Shown here in pieces: positions 22,220-33,199 of a DNA stretch of 64,000 nt. The DNA lies in contig CM056583.1 in NCBI GenBank assembly GCA_029721435.1, forward strand, positions 56,046,120-56,110,119, in the 5' to 3' direction. The translations under genes were made by a program, and so were the position numbers. Source of the DNA: Gymnothorax reevesii (Eukaryota; Chordata; Actinopteri; Anguilliformes; Muraenidae). Each line of letters starts with the position of its first letter. The first letter of the stretch is position 1. The notes beneath the pieces were generated by a model. That model made no database searches. It was given only the letters and a program-made list of their open reading frames with translations, and was not told where the DNA came from.

Positions 22220-22709
22220 TGTAATGTGAATATAGGCCACTAGATGACAGTATTTATCTTTTTTTTATTCAGCTCAGACTGGAGCTATGTTTGGACATGT
22301 TTCAGACATGTCTGGGGCAAGTCCCCGAAAATTAAAAAAAAAAGGCCTAAATGTGGGTGGGGTCTGAAAAAGAGTATATAAGGAAAAGAATTGAGACAGT
22401 AAAGTAGTAGGAGAAATTGCAAGAAGAAGGATACTGTGACCAGACCTGTCATTTCTGTTCAAGACCTGTGAAGTTTCTTTTGTGGATTTTTGCCTGCGTT
22501 TGAGCATTTTCCTCACCCAGGACATCACCAAGCCACCCCACCAAAACAAGGGACTGTAAATATTTCTGTTTTTGTTGTGTTCAATCTTGGTCATTAGTTG
22601 TAGGTTAGTATTAGTCTTTGTCTGTTAATTAAATGTGTTCAAGTTTTTAAAACTGTTTCTGTCATCCCTTGCTGTTGCTGTAGCTGTTGTGTTGTAAAAT
22701 GTAATAACA
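22220..22709 (+). mobile_element. Retrotransposon LTR with putative primer-binding site
   Basis: The sequence begins TGTAATGTGAA and ends TGTAATAACA (TG...CA). It carries a TATA-like box AGTATATAAGG at 22372-22382. Directly after it, ATTGGGGCCATAACAAGAGA (22711-22730) resembles the primer-binding site of gypsy-type retrotransposons (TGG.GCC.TAAC). Only a few internal bases remain before the next element begins at about 22817. The left boundary is an inference from the TG/CA ends. Confidence 0.5.
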
Positions 22710-22816
22710 AATTGGGGCCATAACAAGAGAAACTGTTACAGCAAATGTATGCTCAGACTTCAAGGTAAACATACATTAGTAATAATGTCACCATCCAGCT
22801 AAAGAGGTAGGGCTGT

Positions 22817-24067
22817 AAAGCAGGTGTGACACTGTCCCGAAATTGACACCAGATGGCCATGCGAATATAAAATTTTGCGCGATGGCCCCGAACTTGGTCA
22901 AAAGCCAATCTACAGCCAAAGGAAGTCCAATGCCTACAGGTCGTCACACGATGGCACCCGAACCACACACGAAGGCAACAAAAAGATGTGAATTTTTATT
23001 AAGTAGTTTACCTGCAGGACACACGAAGGCCACACGATGGCTTGCATATTTATTACAGAGTAATACAGTAAATTTACAACAGATTACTGTAAGTTTCTAC
23101 AGTAAGCTATTGTTTTGTTATGAACAAAAAATGTTAAGATAAAACAGTATGACATTAAAAGCAACCTGTTCATTATCAGTTATCAGTTTTATGAATACAT
23201 TGTGCCTTAATAATATATATTTTGAAAATGGCACTCTTAAATACTCAATTCTGATTGGTCAATCCCCAAACTTCTGCGGTGTTTATTTCCAGAGGTATGA
23301 CTGCTGCGCTGCTGTCCGTTGGTCGTAGCCAAATATTAATATTTTAATATTTTAAATGTTTTAGCCATATTCTAAACGGGACAATGTATAGTAGCTGCGC
23401 ATTCCCCCGTCAGGAGTTATTTTTCAATAATCACCGACTCACTACACATTATCTCTTACATAAATAATATACGTTGTGCCCGCACTGTTGCTCAGGTCTG
23501 ACTGAGGAAGATGCTCTAAGGCTGGGCTTTTATATATCCAAGTTACCATGATACATGAGAAACGCTTGAGCAACTCAAATTCGGCTGTCTTCGCCGAAAT
23601 CTCGATGTCATCATACTATAATACGATGGCTACATGACTGCATTGCGAGGGCTTCATGTAGTTGTGTTGCCTTCCTAAGACAATCGGGCAGCTTCTTTTT
23701 TCCTCCGTATTGTCTTTGTGAGGCGAAAAATGCCCAATGGCACCGATGATCACACAAAGTAAAGACGAAGATGACGCGATTTGACAAGATGCCCTCAAGA
23801 TGACCTTACGAAGGGCAAAATGGACACACAAATTCAACAAGAAAATGAACCTTCTTAAGGTCTTCCGGTAATTTTTTGGCATTTCAAAGATTTTGCCACC
23901 GCTCATGAAGTCGCCACCAGAGCCTGAGAAACTCAATTGGCAGTCATAAGATGGCTTAAGATGCACTCACGAATGGCCCGATGTTTTCACAATCAGATCC
24001 GAATTTGAACATTTCCTTTATCGTGTGTCCATCTGGTGTCAATTTTGGGATAGTGTGATGCCTGCTT
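22817..24067. mobile_element. Unclassified 1.25 kb TIR transposon
   Basis: The left end reads AAGCAGGTGTGACACTGTCC and on through AAATTGACACCAGATGG. The right end, reverse-complemented, reads AAGCAGGCATCACACTATCC and the same AAATTGACACCAGATGG, so inverted repeats are about 47 bp. Variants of the motif CACACGATGGC/CACACGAAGGC recur near both ends (22865, 22950, 22972, 23023, 23033, 23621). No transposase is recognised and no target duplication could be read. The 116-codon minus frame at 23616-23966 has no known domain. Confidence 0.75.
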
Positions 24068-24610
24068 CAGAAATCACCACTGAAAGAGTGCAGGCTGGTT
24101 TTCATTAGGTACGAGACCCATAGTGTAACATTGCATTACCCACACCCTGTTAACAGCATCCGTGTACAGAGGATAAAAACGTGACAGGTGTTAGGTTCAG
24201 CTGGACGTCTGGGAGAAGGGCCGATACACATAGTAGTTCAGGAGATGCTTTTCCTTTCCACCCCATTAAAGCACATTTGGGACTCATCCAAGTGCCATAC
24301 TACAGCAGGGACTCCCTGTCGCAGATGAGCCCGCCGCTCATCTCTCAATGAAATACTCCATTACCGCCGTGGCGGCAGGGCGATTCAACGTCGCAAGCCG
24401 CTGCCGACGACCAGGGTTGGCGGGCCGTGAATGATTGCCACTGCCATTCTGAATGGATCCCCACAGGGATAGTCTCAAAGTAGAGGAGGTTTTACACTAA
24501 TCCATCTATCAATAAATCACTTTAACTGGACACGCCCCGACTTCCCAACAATTACCATAGGGCTGTGAGAATGCTTTCAATCCCAAGCTGTCTCTTCCTC
24601 ATCCGAGAAT

Positions 24611-24613
<3 letters not shown>
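24068..24613. other. No gene recognised
   Basis: Moderately GC-rich at 24330-24420 (GCCGCCGTGG..CAAGCCGCTGCC). Could include a conserved non-coding element, but nothing in the sequence proves it. Confidence 0.35.

Positions 24614-24668
<55 letters not shown>
24614..24668. repeat. (CA)27 microsatellite
   Basis: Uninterrupted CA run. Confidence 0.97.
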
Positions 24669-24669
<1 letters not shown>

Positions 24670-25550
24670 CAGCCGCTTAAAGAATTAATGCCATTCTTCA
24701 ATTGATCTTGAGTAAAACTAACATCTACATTTCCTGTCACTTGATTAGTGGGCAATACATTGAGCTTTGGGCATTTGAGGAAATACAGGTCTGAAGAGTA
24801 CCTACAGCGTAATTTTGCTCTTGTTATACCGTTTCCTATTGTTCCAGCTTGTGCATGGACTGCAGTCAGGGATTACCCATAGATATGAAAATAGTTCAGA
24901 CGATATTCTACTGATGGGCCAAAAAAATGGAAAACTTTTGTGTAAATCTGAGTCAAATAGACCTCCTAAACATTTAGTAGAATAGGAATGACTGCCTCAC
25001 TGGTCTATCAGGGTGTTCGCTATTCCTGAGCTTCCCAAAGCACTCTCTTGTTACTATGTATCCAACAGTTGATTGAGATAGTTTGATTTGACGGATGCAG
25101 TGCGCACTGCATAATGATTCACAATTTGAGGCAAACTGTATTCTCCAGGAATGAAAGACACAATCCTAATAGTAAATGCTCTCAATTAGCCCTTAGTAGA
25201 TCTCTGGCAGTGTTCCTGCATTGGTAAATGCTGAAACATTACTGTATTTCACATTTTATTTCAGGCTCAGAATGTGTTAATGTAAAGGGAAATTCCACAG
25301 GGCTTCTATTAAACTATTAAAAGACAATTAGTATCTCCCACCTCCTCTCGCCTGTGAGCAGACAGGATTTAGCAAAGCATTCTTCACGTAACTCAATCTA
25401 ATAGGCAACTCAGGCAATTGAAAAGAGTGAAATTAATGAAAGCCATTTAATTCTTAAAAGAAAGTTTAGACAATGTACTATTTTCATAAGCTAATTACCG
25501 AGCAAATTCAAAAACTGAAAATACAGCCTATCAATTTTGGTAGATTAAAC
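24669..25550. other. No gene recognised
   Basis: AT-rich unique-looking DNA without recognisable features. Confidence 0.45.
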
Positions 25551-25552
25551 TA

Positions 25553-26759
25553 CAATGCCCCTCCAAAAAAAGAAAAGTCATACACAGTAAAATTTTGTTG
25601 AGCCACCTTTATCTTTGATCAGAGCAAACATTTGTTGCAGGATTGTTTTGGCAATCATACACAATGTCACAACATTTATTTCCGACCAGACATGCAAGAT
25701 ATTGTTTTGCCGATGGACGAGTCAAACCACTCCATTCAGCCTTCTCCAGCACATCCCGAAGACTGATGTGGCCAATTCATGCATAAAATGATTCCTCATT
25801 TTTGCTTTTTTTTTTTTTTTTTGCAATTTGAGCTTGATGAATCTTGGCATTGTCATCCTGGAATATGCCTGTGTTATCAGAGATTAAAAAGTCCATTGAT
25901 AGATTTCTAGTTATTTGGTTTATTTAGGTCGTCTGCTGAATTCATTTTATTGCTGCAGACCAGTGCTGAGCCCAAACCTGACCAAGCAACGACAGCTCAT
26001 AACACTGCCTCCAGTGCCTTGTTCACTGGACATGAAGCATGATAGGAGCATCACCTCAGGGGCTTCCTTCCTTACTCGTCAAGATCATCACTCTAGAAAA
26101 GGGTAAATCTGGACTTAATTGATCACATGACCTTCTCCCATTGCTCCTCAATACAATCTTTGTGCTCCTTCGCAAATTGAAGTCATTTTTCCTAGCCTCA
26201 ACAAGTGGCTCTCTGTGGCCACGCAGCTGTTTAGTCCCATTCCTCAAAGTTCTTGCTGCATCGAGCAAGTGGACGTGCTCTAAAATTCAGTATTTAAACA
26301 TAACCATGAGTTTCACTGTTCATTATTCTAAGACGAGATTTCACTGAACATTTTAGTGATCTCTGATCAGGATCAATAATGATTTTTCTCCAACCCATTT
26401 CTTCTGTGAAGTTGACAGTGCACCACTATCCTTAGCAACTATCCACTATCCAGGTTTTAAGAAATTGGTGGACAGTTCCTGACCCAATTTCACTGATTTT
26501 AGCTATTTCCTTCGCCATTTTCCTTGCTTGATCCCAGCCAATAGTCAGCCTTGAGAGAGAGTAACATCTTTTCAATAACCATGAGATACGTCTTCCAACA
26601 TGCTTTTTAAGAAATGAGAAGTTAAGCAATAAATTTGTCAGGATTAAAAGAATTATTGCCAGCTGAAACATATTCATTAATGCAATAATGATTCAATCAT
26701 AGGCTCTTGAGAATTTGCTTATTTAAATCCAAACATCAGCTTTTGTTGTATGGGCAGTG
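25553..26759 (-). mobile_element. Tc1-like transposon, minus orientation, TA-flanked
   Basis: Outer ends are CAATGCCCCTCC on the left (after TA) and, reverse-complemented, CACTGCCCATAC on the right (before TA at 26760-26761). These are diverged versions of a TACACTGCC-type Tc1 terminus. The minus-strand 5' region keeps the family's ATTTAAATAAGCAAAT and ATGTTTCAGCTGGCAA signatures. At 1207 bp it is shorter than the usual ~1.6 kb. Confidence 0.85.
25600..26640 (-). pseudogene. Tc1-like transposase relic
   Basis: In minus-strand order I read SEIGSGTVHQFLKTW, DAARTLRNGTKQLRGHREPL, a LRRSTKIV block, the C-to-T decayed WSDES region, FQDDNAKIHQAQIA and the C-terminal KGGSTKF-like end. These match a fish Tc1 lineage with an FQDDNARIHRAQIV motif. 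An expanded A-run (T-run at 25804-25822 on plus) interrupts the region after AQIA, and stops and deletions are frequent. Confidence 0.85.
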
Positions 26760-26761
26760 TA

Positions 26762-27406
26762 CATTGGTTAACGAATACATTCATTCTATTCATACTATAC
26801 ATTGTGAACCCAGACAGTGCAGTGCTCTCAAATGTTTTGTGGACACAGATTTCCCAAAAAACTGTGTCAACCAACTTAATTGCCTTATGTGGATGGGACT
26901 GAAAAATTTAATGTTCTGAAAAGTTATTTTACTATGTTTTTAAGTGCTGTGAGCACAAGATAATTAAGTTGGCTCACACAAATTTTTTTTAAGTAATTAG
27001 ATTTGACAAACATCTGAGTGCACCACAATATTTGTGACTCCAGTGTAATTCTATTACGAAAGAACAGCTGGCTTAAGAGGCCAGCTGGCTAAATGTTCTA
27101 AATTTATATTTACATTTTAAATATCTGCACACATTTTAATTGAATGTGGAATGATTTGGACAGTCTGGGCTGATAAAACGCTCTCAATTTTTTAGGCATT
27201 TTCATGCAATTCTGCTCGACTAATTGGAAACTGTTCCCCTCCCTGGCTGTATATGACCAACTCCAAACTCCAACTCCTCCGCAACTCCAATTACTTTAAT
27301 TGACACTTTCATCAGTAAAGGTTAAGGAGTATATGAAATCTAAATGGTGAAATGGATTTGAATTGCAATACCTCAAAGAGAAGCTAAATGCCTGTTCTAT
27401 CAGGCT
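26762..27406. other. No gene recognised
   Basis: AT-rich non-coding DNA between a Tc1 element and a solo LTR. Confidence 0.45.
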
Positions 27407-27411
27407 GTATT

Positions 27412-27728
27412 TGTGATGGTCCTGCCCTGCGGACCTTCCCCCCGCCTGCTGTCTGCACCTTCACTTCAACAAGCCACATCTGCTGCTTGTTGAGATGGAG
27501 GTGCAGTGAAGAGTATAAAAGAGCTGCACTGCCAAACTGGCAGTGCAGCTGCAGCCCTGTCTGATTTTGCCACTGCTCCTCTCATCGTTGTTTTAATCTT
27601 TTATTAAAGTAAAGATTTTTATAGTTTTACTCAGCCTGGGCGTGTGGGTCCCTTCATCTGGTTTTGGGTACATGGTCCCAGTGCCCGCCGGCTTCGTGCC
27701 CTCTGCTGGCGGGAGCAAATCCATGACA
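27412..27728 (+). mobile_element. Solo LTR (317 bp) with 5 bp duplication
   Basis: It begins TGTGATGGTCC and ends TCCATGACA, so the ends form a short inverted repeat with TG...CA. The pentamer GTATT flanks it on both sides (27407-27411 and 27729-27733). Inside are TATAAAA at 27514-27520 and ATTAAA at 27602-27607 as promoter and polyadenylation candidates. No internal retrotransposon sequence adjoins, so it is a solo LTR left by recombination. Gypsy-like by the TGTxATGG...CCATGACA ends. Confidence 0.88.
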
Positions 27729-27853
27729 GTATTGGCCAATTATTTAAAAATTCATTAAAAATGTCAGATATTTAGGATTTAAAAATGTCAGTTTTTTATG
27801 TATGTCAATGAGGTTTCAATGAAGTGTAAACACCCTTCTGGCTATATGATGTA

Positions 27854-28957
27854 CAGTGCCGTGAAAAAGTATTCGCCCCCTTCCTGATTTCTTTTTTATT
27901 TTTTGCATATTTGTCATATTTAAATGTTTCAGATCATCAAACAAATTTTAATATTAGACAAAGATAACCCAAGTTAATACAAAATGCAGTTTTTAAATGA
28001 TGATTTTATTCTGGGAAAAAGCTATCCAAACCCACCTGGCCCCATGTTAGAAAGTAATTGCCCCCTAAACCTAATAACGAGTTGTGCCACTCTCGGCGGC
28101 AATAACTGCAATCAAGTGCTTGTGATAACTGGCAATGAGTCTTTCACATCGCTGTGGTGGAATTTTGGCCCATTCTTCTTTGCAGAATTGTTTTAATTCA
28201 GCCACATTGGAGGGTTTTCGAGCATGAATGGCCCGTTTAAGGTTATTCTGCAGCATCTCAATTGGACTTTGATTCAGCCACTCCAAACCATTCATCTTAT
28301 TTTTTTAAGCCATTCAGAGGTTCATTTCAAGTCCGTCCAGACTTGCTGGTGTGTTTCGGATCATTTTCCTGCTGCATAATCCAAGTGCACATGAGCTTGA
28401 GGTCACTAACTGATGGTTGGACATTCAGGATTTTCTGGTAGAGAGCAGAATTCATGGTTCCATCAATTATGGCAAGTTGTTGAGGTCCTGAAGAAGAAAA
28501 ACAGCCCCAGACAATCACAATACCGCCACTGTGTTTGACCGTCGGTATAATGTTCTTTTTTGAAATGCTGTGTTAGTTTTATGCCAGATGTAACGGGGCG
28601 CACCGCACACCTTCCAAAAAGTTCAACTTTTGTCTTGTCAGTCCACATAATATTTTCCCAAAAGTCTTGGGGATCATCAAGATGTTTATCAGCAATATGA
28701 GATGAGCTTTTGTGTTCTTTTTGGTCAGCAGTGGTTTTTGCCTTTTTTGCAATTACTTTGTCACATAAGGCCAGGTAGGTTTGGAGAGCTTTTTTCCGTT
28801 AATAAATGAAATAATCATTGAAGAACTGTATTTTGTATTTACTCAGGTTATCTTTGCCTTATATTAAAATTCGTTCGATGATCTGAAACATTTTAGTGTG
28901 GCAAATATGCAAAAGAATAAGAAATCAGGAAGGGGCAAATACTTATTCACAGAACTG
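27854..28957 (-). mobile_element. Tc1-like transposon, minus orientation, internally deleted
   Basis: Ends are CAGTGCCGTGAAAAAGTATT and, reverse-complemented, CAGTTCTGTGAATAAGTATT, each next to TA. The inner TIR shares CCTTCCTGATTTCTT on both sides. At 1104 bp it lacks about 0.5 kb relative to a full element; the missing part is the N-terminal transposase region. Confidence 0.92.
28071..28735 (-). pseudogene. Tc1-like transposase, N-terminus deleted
   Basis: Minus-strand blocks in order are ADKHLDDPQDFWENIMWTDK, TKVELFGR, a GGIVIVWGCF-like block, GPQQLAIIDGTMNSALYQKI, MQQENDPKHTSKS, LEWLNQSPIEMLQNNLKRAI and HARKPSNVAELKQFCKEEWA, KIPPQRCERLIASYHKHL. The second catalytic Asp is changed to Glu (QQEND for QQDND). 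At least two frameshifts occur. The helix-turn-helix half is absent because the 5' leader joins directly to the catalytic region. Confidence 0.92.
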
Positions 28958-28959
28958 TA

Positions 28960-30135
28960 TGTTTTAAGATTCATCATTACTTATATGATGCACCACTTTA
29001 AATTAGAGTGCTTGAGCTGTTCTCAAGAAAATCAACTAGGCATAACAGCACAACATATTAAGCCTTCTGTAAACTGATAGAAGCCCGTGCAATACAGCAG
29101 GACAGCTTGATTTTCACAATATATTGTATTTCACATAAATACATAGAGCACTTTTGTAATGGGCCGAGTCTTAGCTATTGATGAAACTATAACTAAACCT
29201 TCAACAGTCAGCTGCACTGTCAGCCTCTGGCCTGATATTGCATCCCCAGCTGATATACACAGCCTTTTCTCAGAACTGTATGGATTTCAATTCTTTATCT
29301 CCACAAAGGTTTGGATGTATGCACAAGTGCACATATATCCAATTACAACTGAGTCCAGGCCTTTTCAAAAGCCATAAATACTGAAGTTGTTTTCCATTGG
29401 CTTGCCCTATTTAACCTCCCAACAGGGACATAATCATAGATATAGTGCCAGTGGGCAAAACCTTGTGATTGTATACCCAATGAATATTTTATAACGGTAA
29501 TTTATAACCTTCCAGGTAAACCCTTTTTTGTCTGAGGTGAAAGTGAGTAGCATTGGCTCACCCATTCAGTAGCTATTACTCAATGGGAGGTGTGCTGGGA
29601 ATATCTCAAGTTTAAATCCATTTTTCATTTTAAACTAGGTTCTTAGATGTCAAAATAAAAGCACATTTGATGATAACAGCACTTTGCCAGAGTTGGCATA
29701 TAATTATTATTGGTTTGACTACGTAATTACATAAAAGTGCACTGGAAGAATTTGGAGGTAGGAGAGAAGGCGTCAGAGGGTTTAACACAGTTGAGTCAAA
29801 TCTTCACCAATCAAATGAGCTCCTCTCCTCACCTTTAAAATTGGAATACAGAAGCCTCTGACTTATATCTGCATGATGCGTGAATGTTGCATTTTACTTT
29901 GCTGCTTCAGACATGTTTTCTGCTCCGCTTACGTCTATATTAAGCATTACGAATATGAGTTAGCTGGCGAGCACGGGCATTCGCAAATTATCCCCATTGG
30001 CGAATTTGAATGGAATTTCAAAACGAAACTATGTCAGATTATTCAAACTTATAAAGTTGGAATGAAATACGACGGTTGCTCATTTATTTCTTCTGCCTGC
30101 ATCACTGGGAAGAGAAACGATGGATAGCGTGTTCC
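28960..30135. other. No gene recognised
   Basis: Unique-looking DNA; an 84-codon frame at 29873-30127 (rich in Tyr and Cys) has no recognised domain. Confidence 0.45.
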
Positions 30136-30137
30136 TA

Positions 30138-30345
30138 TTATGCCTCGGTGCACGTGCGCAAGCGGGGCATACGGTAGTTCGTTTGTGTGTCAGTCATTCT
30201 GTCTGTTACCGGGATAGCCGCTACGCCGGTAAAAATTAAGTCCTAGAATATGGCTCTATGGGTTAAATGCCATGATATCTTGGATTTGAATTTGCCAGAT
30301 TTTTGATATAGAGCTTTGTTTTCGATTTATAGCACTATTTGACAC
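30138..30345 (+). repeat. Hairpin-class dispersed repeat
   Basis: The head reads TATGCCTCGGTGCACGTGCG then CAAGCGGGGCATA (30139-30171), a stem with arms TATGCCTCG and CGGGGCATA. It is followed by GTTTGTGTGTCAGTCATTC, TGTCTGTTACCGG and a body AATATGGCTCTATGGG. Same architecture as the other hairpin-class repeats. Confidence 0.7.
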
Positions 30346-31035
30346 TTCCAAAGAGTCCAATAGGAATCGAGGAATGCGGAAGCAATGCGTGTCATGGGGA
30401 AAGCAATTGTTCTAAACAATGAATAGTTCCAGCACTGACATGTTCATTTTCATTTGAACACATTTGCAGGTAAGTTTATCAAATGACTGCATTTTTGGGA
30501 AATTTGTTGCATTAGCTGACCCCGAATGAATTTTGTTGTTAGCGTCATTTTCTGTACCCAGCTTTAATTTATGTCAGATAACAACCTGTTAAATTCGTAT
30601 TAAACTTAAAGTAAATGACGTGAGCAGCTATTAATGATCTGGCATAACCAGATGTCATTTGTCGTTCATTTAGCTACCTTAAATTAATTGTAGTTATTGG
30701 TATTCGTTTAAGTACAAAGTTTATATTCGCTTATAAGATTCGCTGATGGCAATAAAATGCGGTTTAAACTAACTAGTTAATTTTGTTATCTACCACACTA
30801 CTTCTGTTCACACGAAGGTTCTGCGATTCAGTGCAAAAATGAATGGAAACTGCTTCAAATGTCAAATCTATTCGATACACCGATTTGATCGCATGGCAGC
30901 AAGTGACGTCATTATGCACAAGTTTTTATTCGCTTTAGTGCTGAAAGGTGGAAATGCATTTTCACCGCCTTTATTCGCATGAATATTTTTGATGAACTTC
31001 AGGTAATTCGATTGACAAGCTATGTTTCCATGCAC
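30346..31035. other. No gene recognised
   Basis: Contains short phrases (TTTTCACCGCCTTTATTCGC at 30959-30978) reminiscent of the old repeat at 31951, but no boundaries could be set. Confidence 0.35.
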
Positions 31036-31038
31036 TTA

Positions 31039-31641
31039 TGGGGGCCGCCAAGCTGTCACGGAATTACAGTCCCATTACAGTTTGGGTTGTAACTCTACAA
31101 CTAAATAAGATAAAATCAAGTATGATATGTCATATTGAAGGTATTAACTTGCTCTTTAATATTTTTCAGTGAAAATATATTTTTTGAGAAATTTTCATTG
31201 AAGAAACAAGCAAAAACTACTCCGTCGCGGAATTACACAAAATTGACGTGGTTTTTTAATGTTGTGTTTAACTATCCAGAAAGTGATGTCCCTGTCATAG
31301 TTAAGTTATGAAACTTCAATATGTTCATATTTAAGGTGTTTTTTGTTAATACTGTAAGTTATAGAAACAAATATTGACTCTAACCCTTCTTTATCGGCAA
31401 GAAATTTCAAAAAGTCAATGTCACGGAATTACAAGAGGCAAATTGTCACGGAATGACAACAATAGTATTAATTAGTTTCAATGTATTTATTTCGATATAT
31501 TATACATATATACATAATTATTTACATTTTTACAGTTTAGCAATATATTACAATAAGTTTTCCACTTATAATGACCAATCATAATACATACTTCAATTTT
31601 TTTTTTCTTATCTCCATGTCAACATTGGCTTGGCGGCCCCC
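31039..31641. mobile_element. 603 bp TIR element with four internal 15-mers
   Basis: Termini TGGGGGCCGCCAAGC and CTTGGCGGCCCCC are inverted and flanked by TTA (31036-31038 and 31642-31644), consistent with a PIF/Harbinger-type 3 bp duplication. Inside, the 15-mer TGTCACGGAATTACA occurs at 31054-31068 and 31419-31433, with variants at 31223-31237 (CGTCGCGGAATTACA) and 31444-31458 (TGTCACGGAATGACA). No coding frame. Confidence 0.8.
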
Positions 31642-31950
31642 TTATGTCAAGCAGAAATGCACAGCTAGGGCACTCTGACATGTCCACACAGAATTTTGTA
31701 GCTTCATTGAGGGACATACTTGTCACTGCTGTAAGCACCGAGGCATCAGCACCTTCAGTGCTTTCATTACACCCTGTTGCTGCTTAAAATTTTGGGATTA
31801 ACATGCATGGACGTCAAAGCAAGATACGTTGCACATTTCAATATGTGATCTTTACTCAGTACGAGATCATAGCAATCAGGCTTTATTCATTTCCCCCACT
31901 AAAAACAATAAAACCTAAGTGACAATAATAGACAATAATACAATTAATAC

Positions 31951-32034
31951 ATGCGTGTATTCGCATCTTTGCATTGACTTTGAATGTAGTCAGTTGTGCG
32001 TAATATTCGTTTCGCATCCAGTGTGAAAGCAGCT
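31951..32034. repeat. Old dispersed repeat, uninterrupted copy
   Basis: The segment TCGCATCTTTGCATTGACTT, TGAATGTAGTC, TTCGTTTCGCATCCAGTGTG, AAAGCAGCT is paralogous to 38356-38982, where the same sequence is split by a piggyBac-like element. Confidence 0.75.
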
Positions 32035-32083
32035 GAAGGGCGCAAACACACATCACACGCCCACTCACACGCCCACATATACA

Positions 32084-32086
<3 letters not shown>

Positions 32087-32123
<37 letters not shown>
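32087..32123. repeat. (TC)n microsatellite
   Basis: About 18 TC units. Confidence 0.97.
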
Positions 32124-32126
<3 letters not shown>

Positions 32127-32249
32127 ATCTGACATCAGGACAATCGATATAGATACTATAATTTATGTGCTGATTCAGATACTTACATTAAATTGTGGTT
32201 GCTGTAATTATTTGTTGCATTGAAATGTGCCTGACATACTGCAAACCTG

Positions 32250-32560
32250 CCTGTGAGATTCGGTGATGTGTGCGCACTGTGCGCTGGTCAGCCAAATAAC
32301 CACTGCGCAGAAAGTAAACCAGATTGGAGCTGGCGAGCTTTCTGCGCAACTCCAGCAGAGACTTTGCTGCAAAATTGTCACTGCGTCTGGATGAATGTGT
32401 GACTCCTCTCCCTACTACGCCCCCACACCCATCTCGGCGCACTCCGTCTACCAAATTGCCGAAGTGGCTGCGCACGGTGTTGCACCGCGCGAAATTACCA
32501 CTGCGTGGGCTGCGCCACGCTACGCCACCCTGCGCTGTGCCAAGAAATTAGAGCCCATAA
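32250..32560. other. GC- and CpG-rich block, unassigned
   Basis: Repeated GCGC, CTGCG(C) and CCACTGCG words, and CpG density far above the surroundings. The short frames here have no recognised domain. It may be a fragment of a transposon with CpG-rich ends or a small promoter-like island. 32561-33047 shows nothing recognisable. Confidence 0.35.
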
Positions 32561-33044
32561 AGCCACAGCGGAACTGGCCTCATTAATTAAGCTCATCAAT
32601 CAATCAAGTCTTATAGCCTTGGCCAAAAAGCTTCATAATTAAATACAGAACATGAATCAACACAGGTGAGCCCAGTCCCCGAGCATTTTGGAGTACCTAG
32701 AGATGGAAACAGGGCATGCAATCAATATTCACTACAGTCACCGCGCATTCAAACATCCTGGCCTACAAATTGTACTACACAAAAGAAAGCACATATCAAA
32801 CCACATCTTAGCTGTTGGAGAGGAGAGGTGTAGCCATCACTGGCTACACTTATGATAAATTTTGGGATACTTGAGTGGAACATGAGTGTGGGGTATGACT
32901 CAGACTATTACATACAATTACTCCATTGTTTCTCTCACGTACACTTGCTTATACACAAAGAATTAACCTTCGGTTGAACATGCCAAAAGAACAGTTGCCT
33001 TAATCTGTTTTACTCAAAACCCTGACCCTCTCCAAGTCATATCA

Positions 33045-33047
<3 letters not shown>

Positions 33048-33082
<35 letters not shown>

Positions 33083-33101
33083 AGACGCAGACACAGACAC
33101 A

Positions 33102-33134
<33 letters not shown>
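33048..33134. repeat. (AC)n microsatellite, interrupted
   Basis: Two AC blocks separated by ACAGACGC-type units. Confidence 0.97.
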
Positions 33135-33199
33135 GCAACCAAAAATCCGCCCTAATCTAAGCCCCTTCCCTAACTCGTACCCTAATGTTAACCCTAACA

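Noticed and set aside
31054..31458. CRISPR-like repeat array (four 15-mers)
   Set aside because: Irregular spacing of 25-180 bp, repeat too short, eukaryotic DNA; they lie inside a TIR element.
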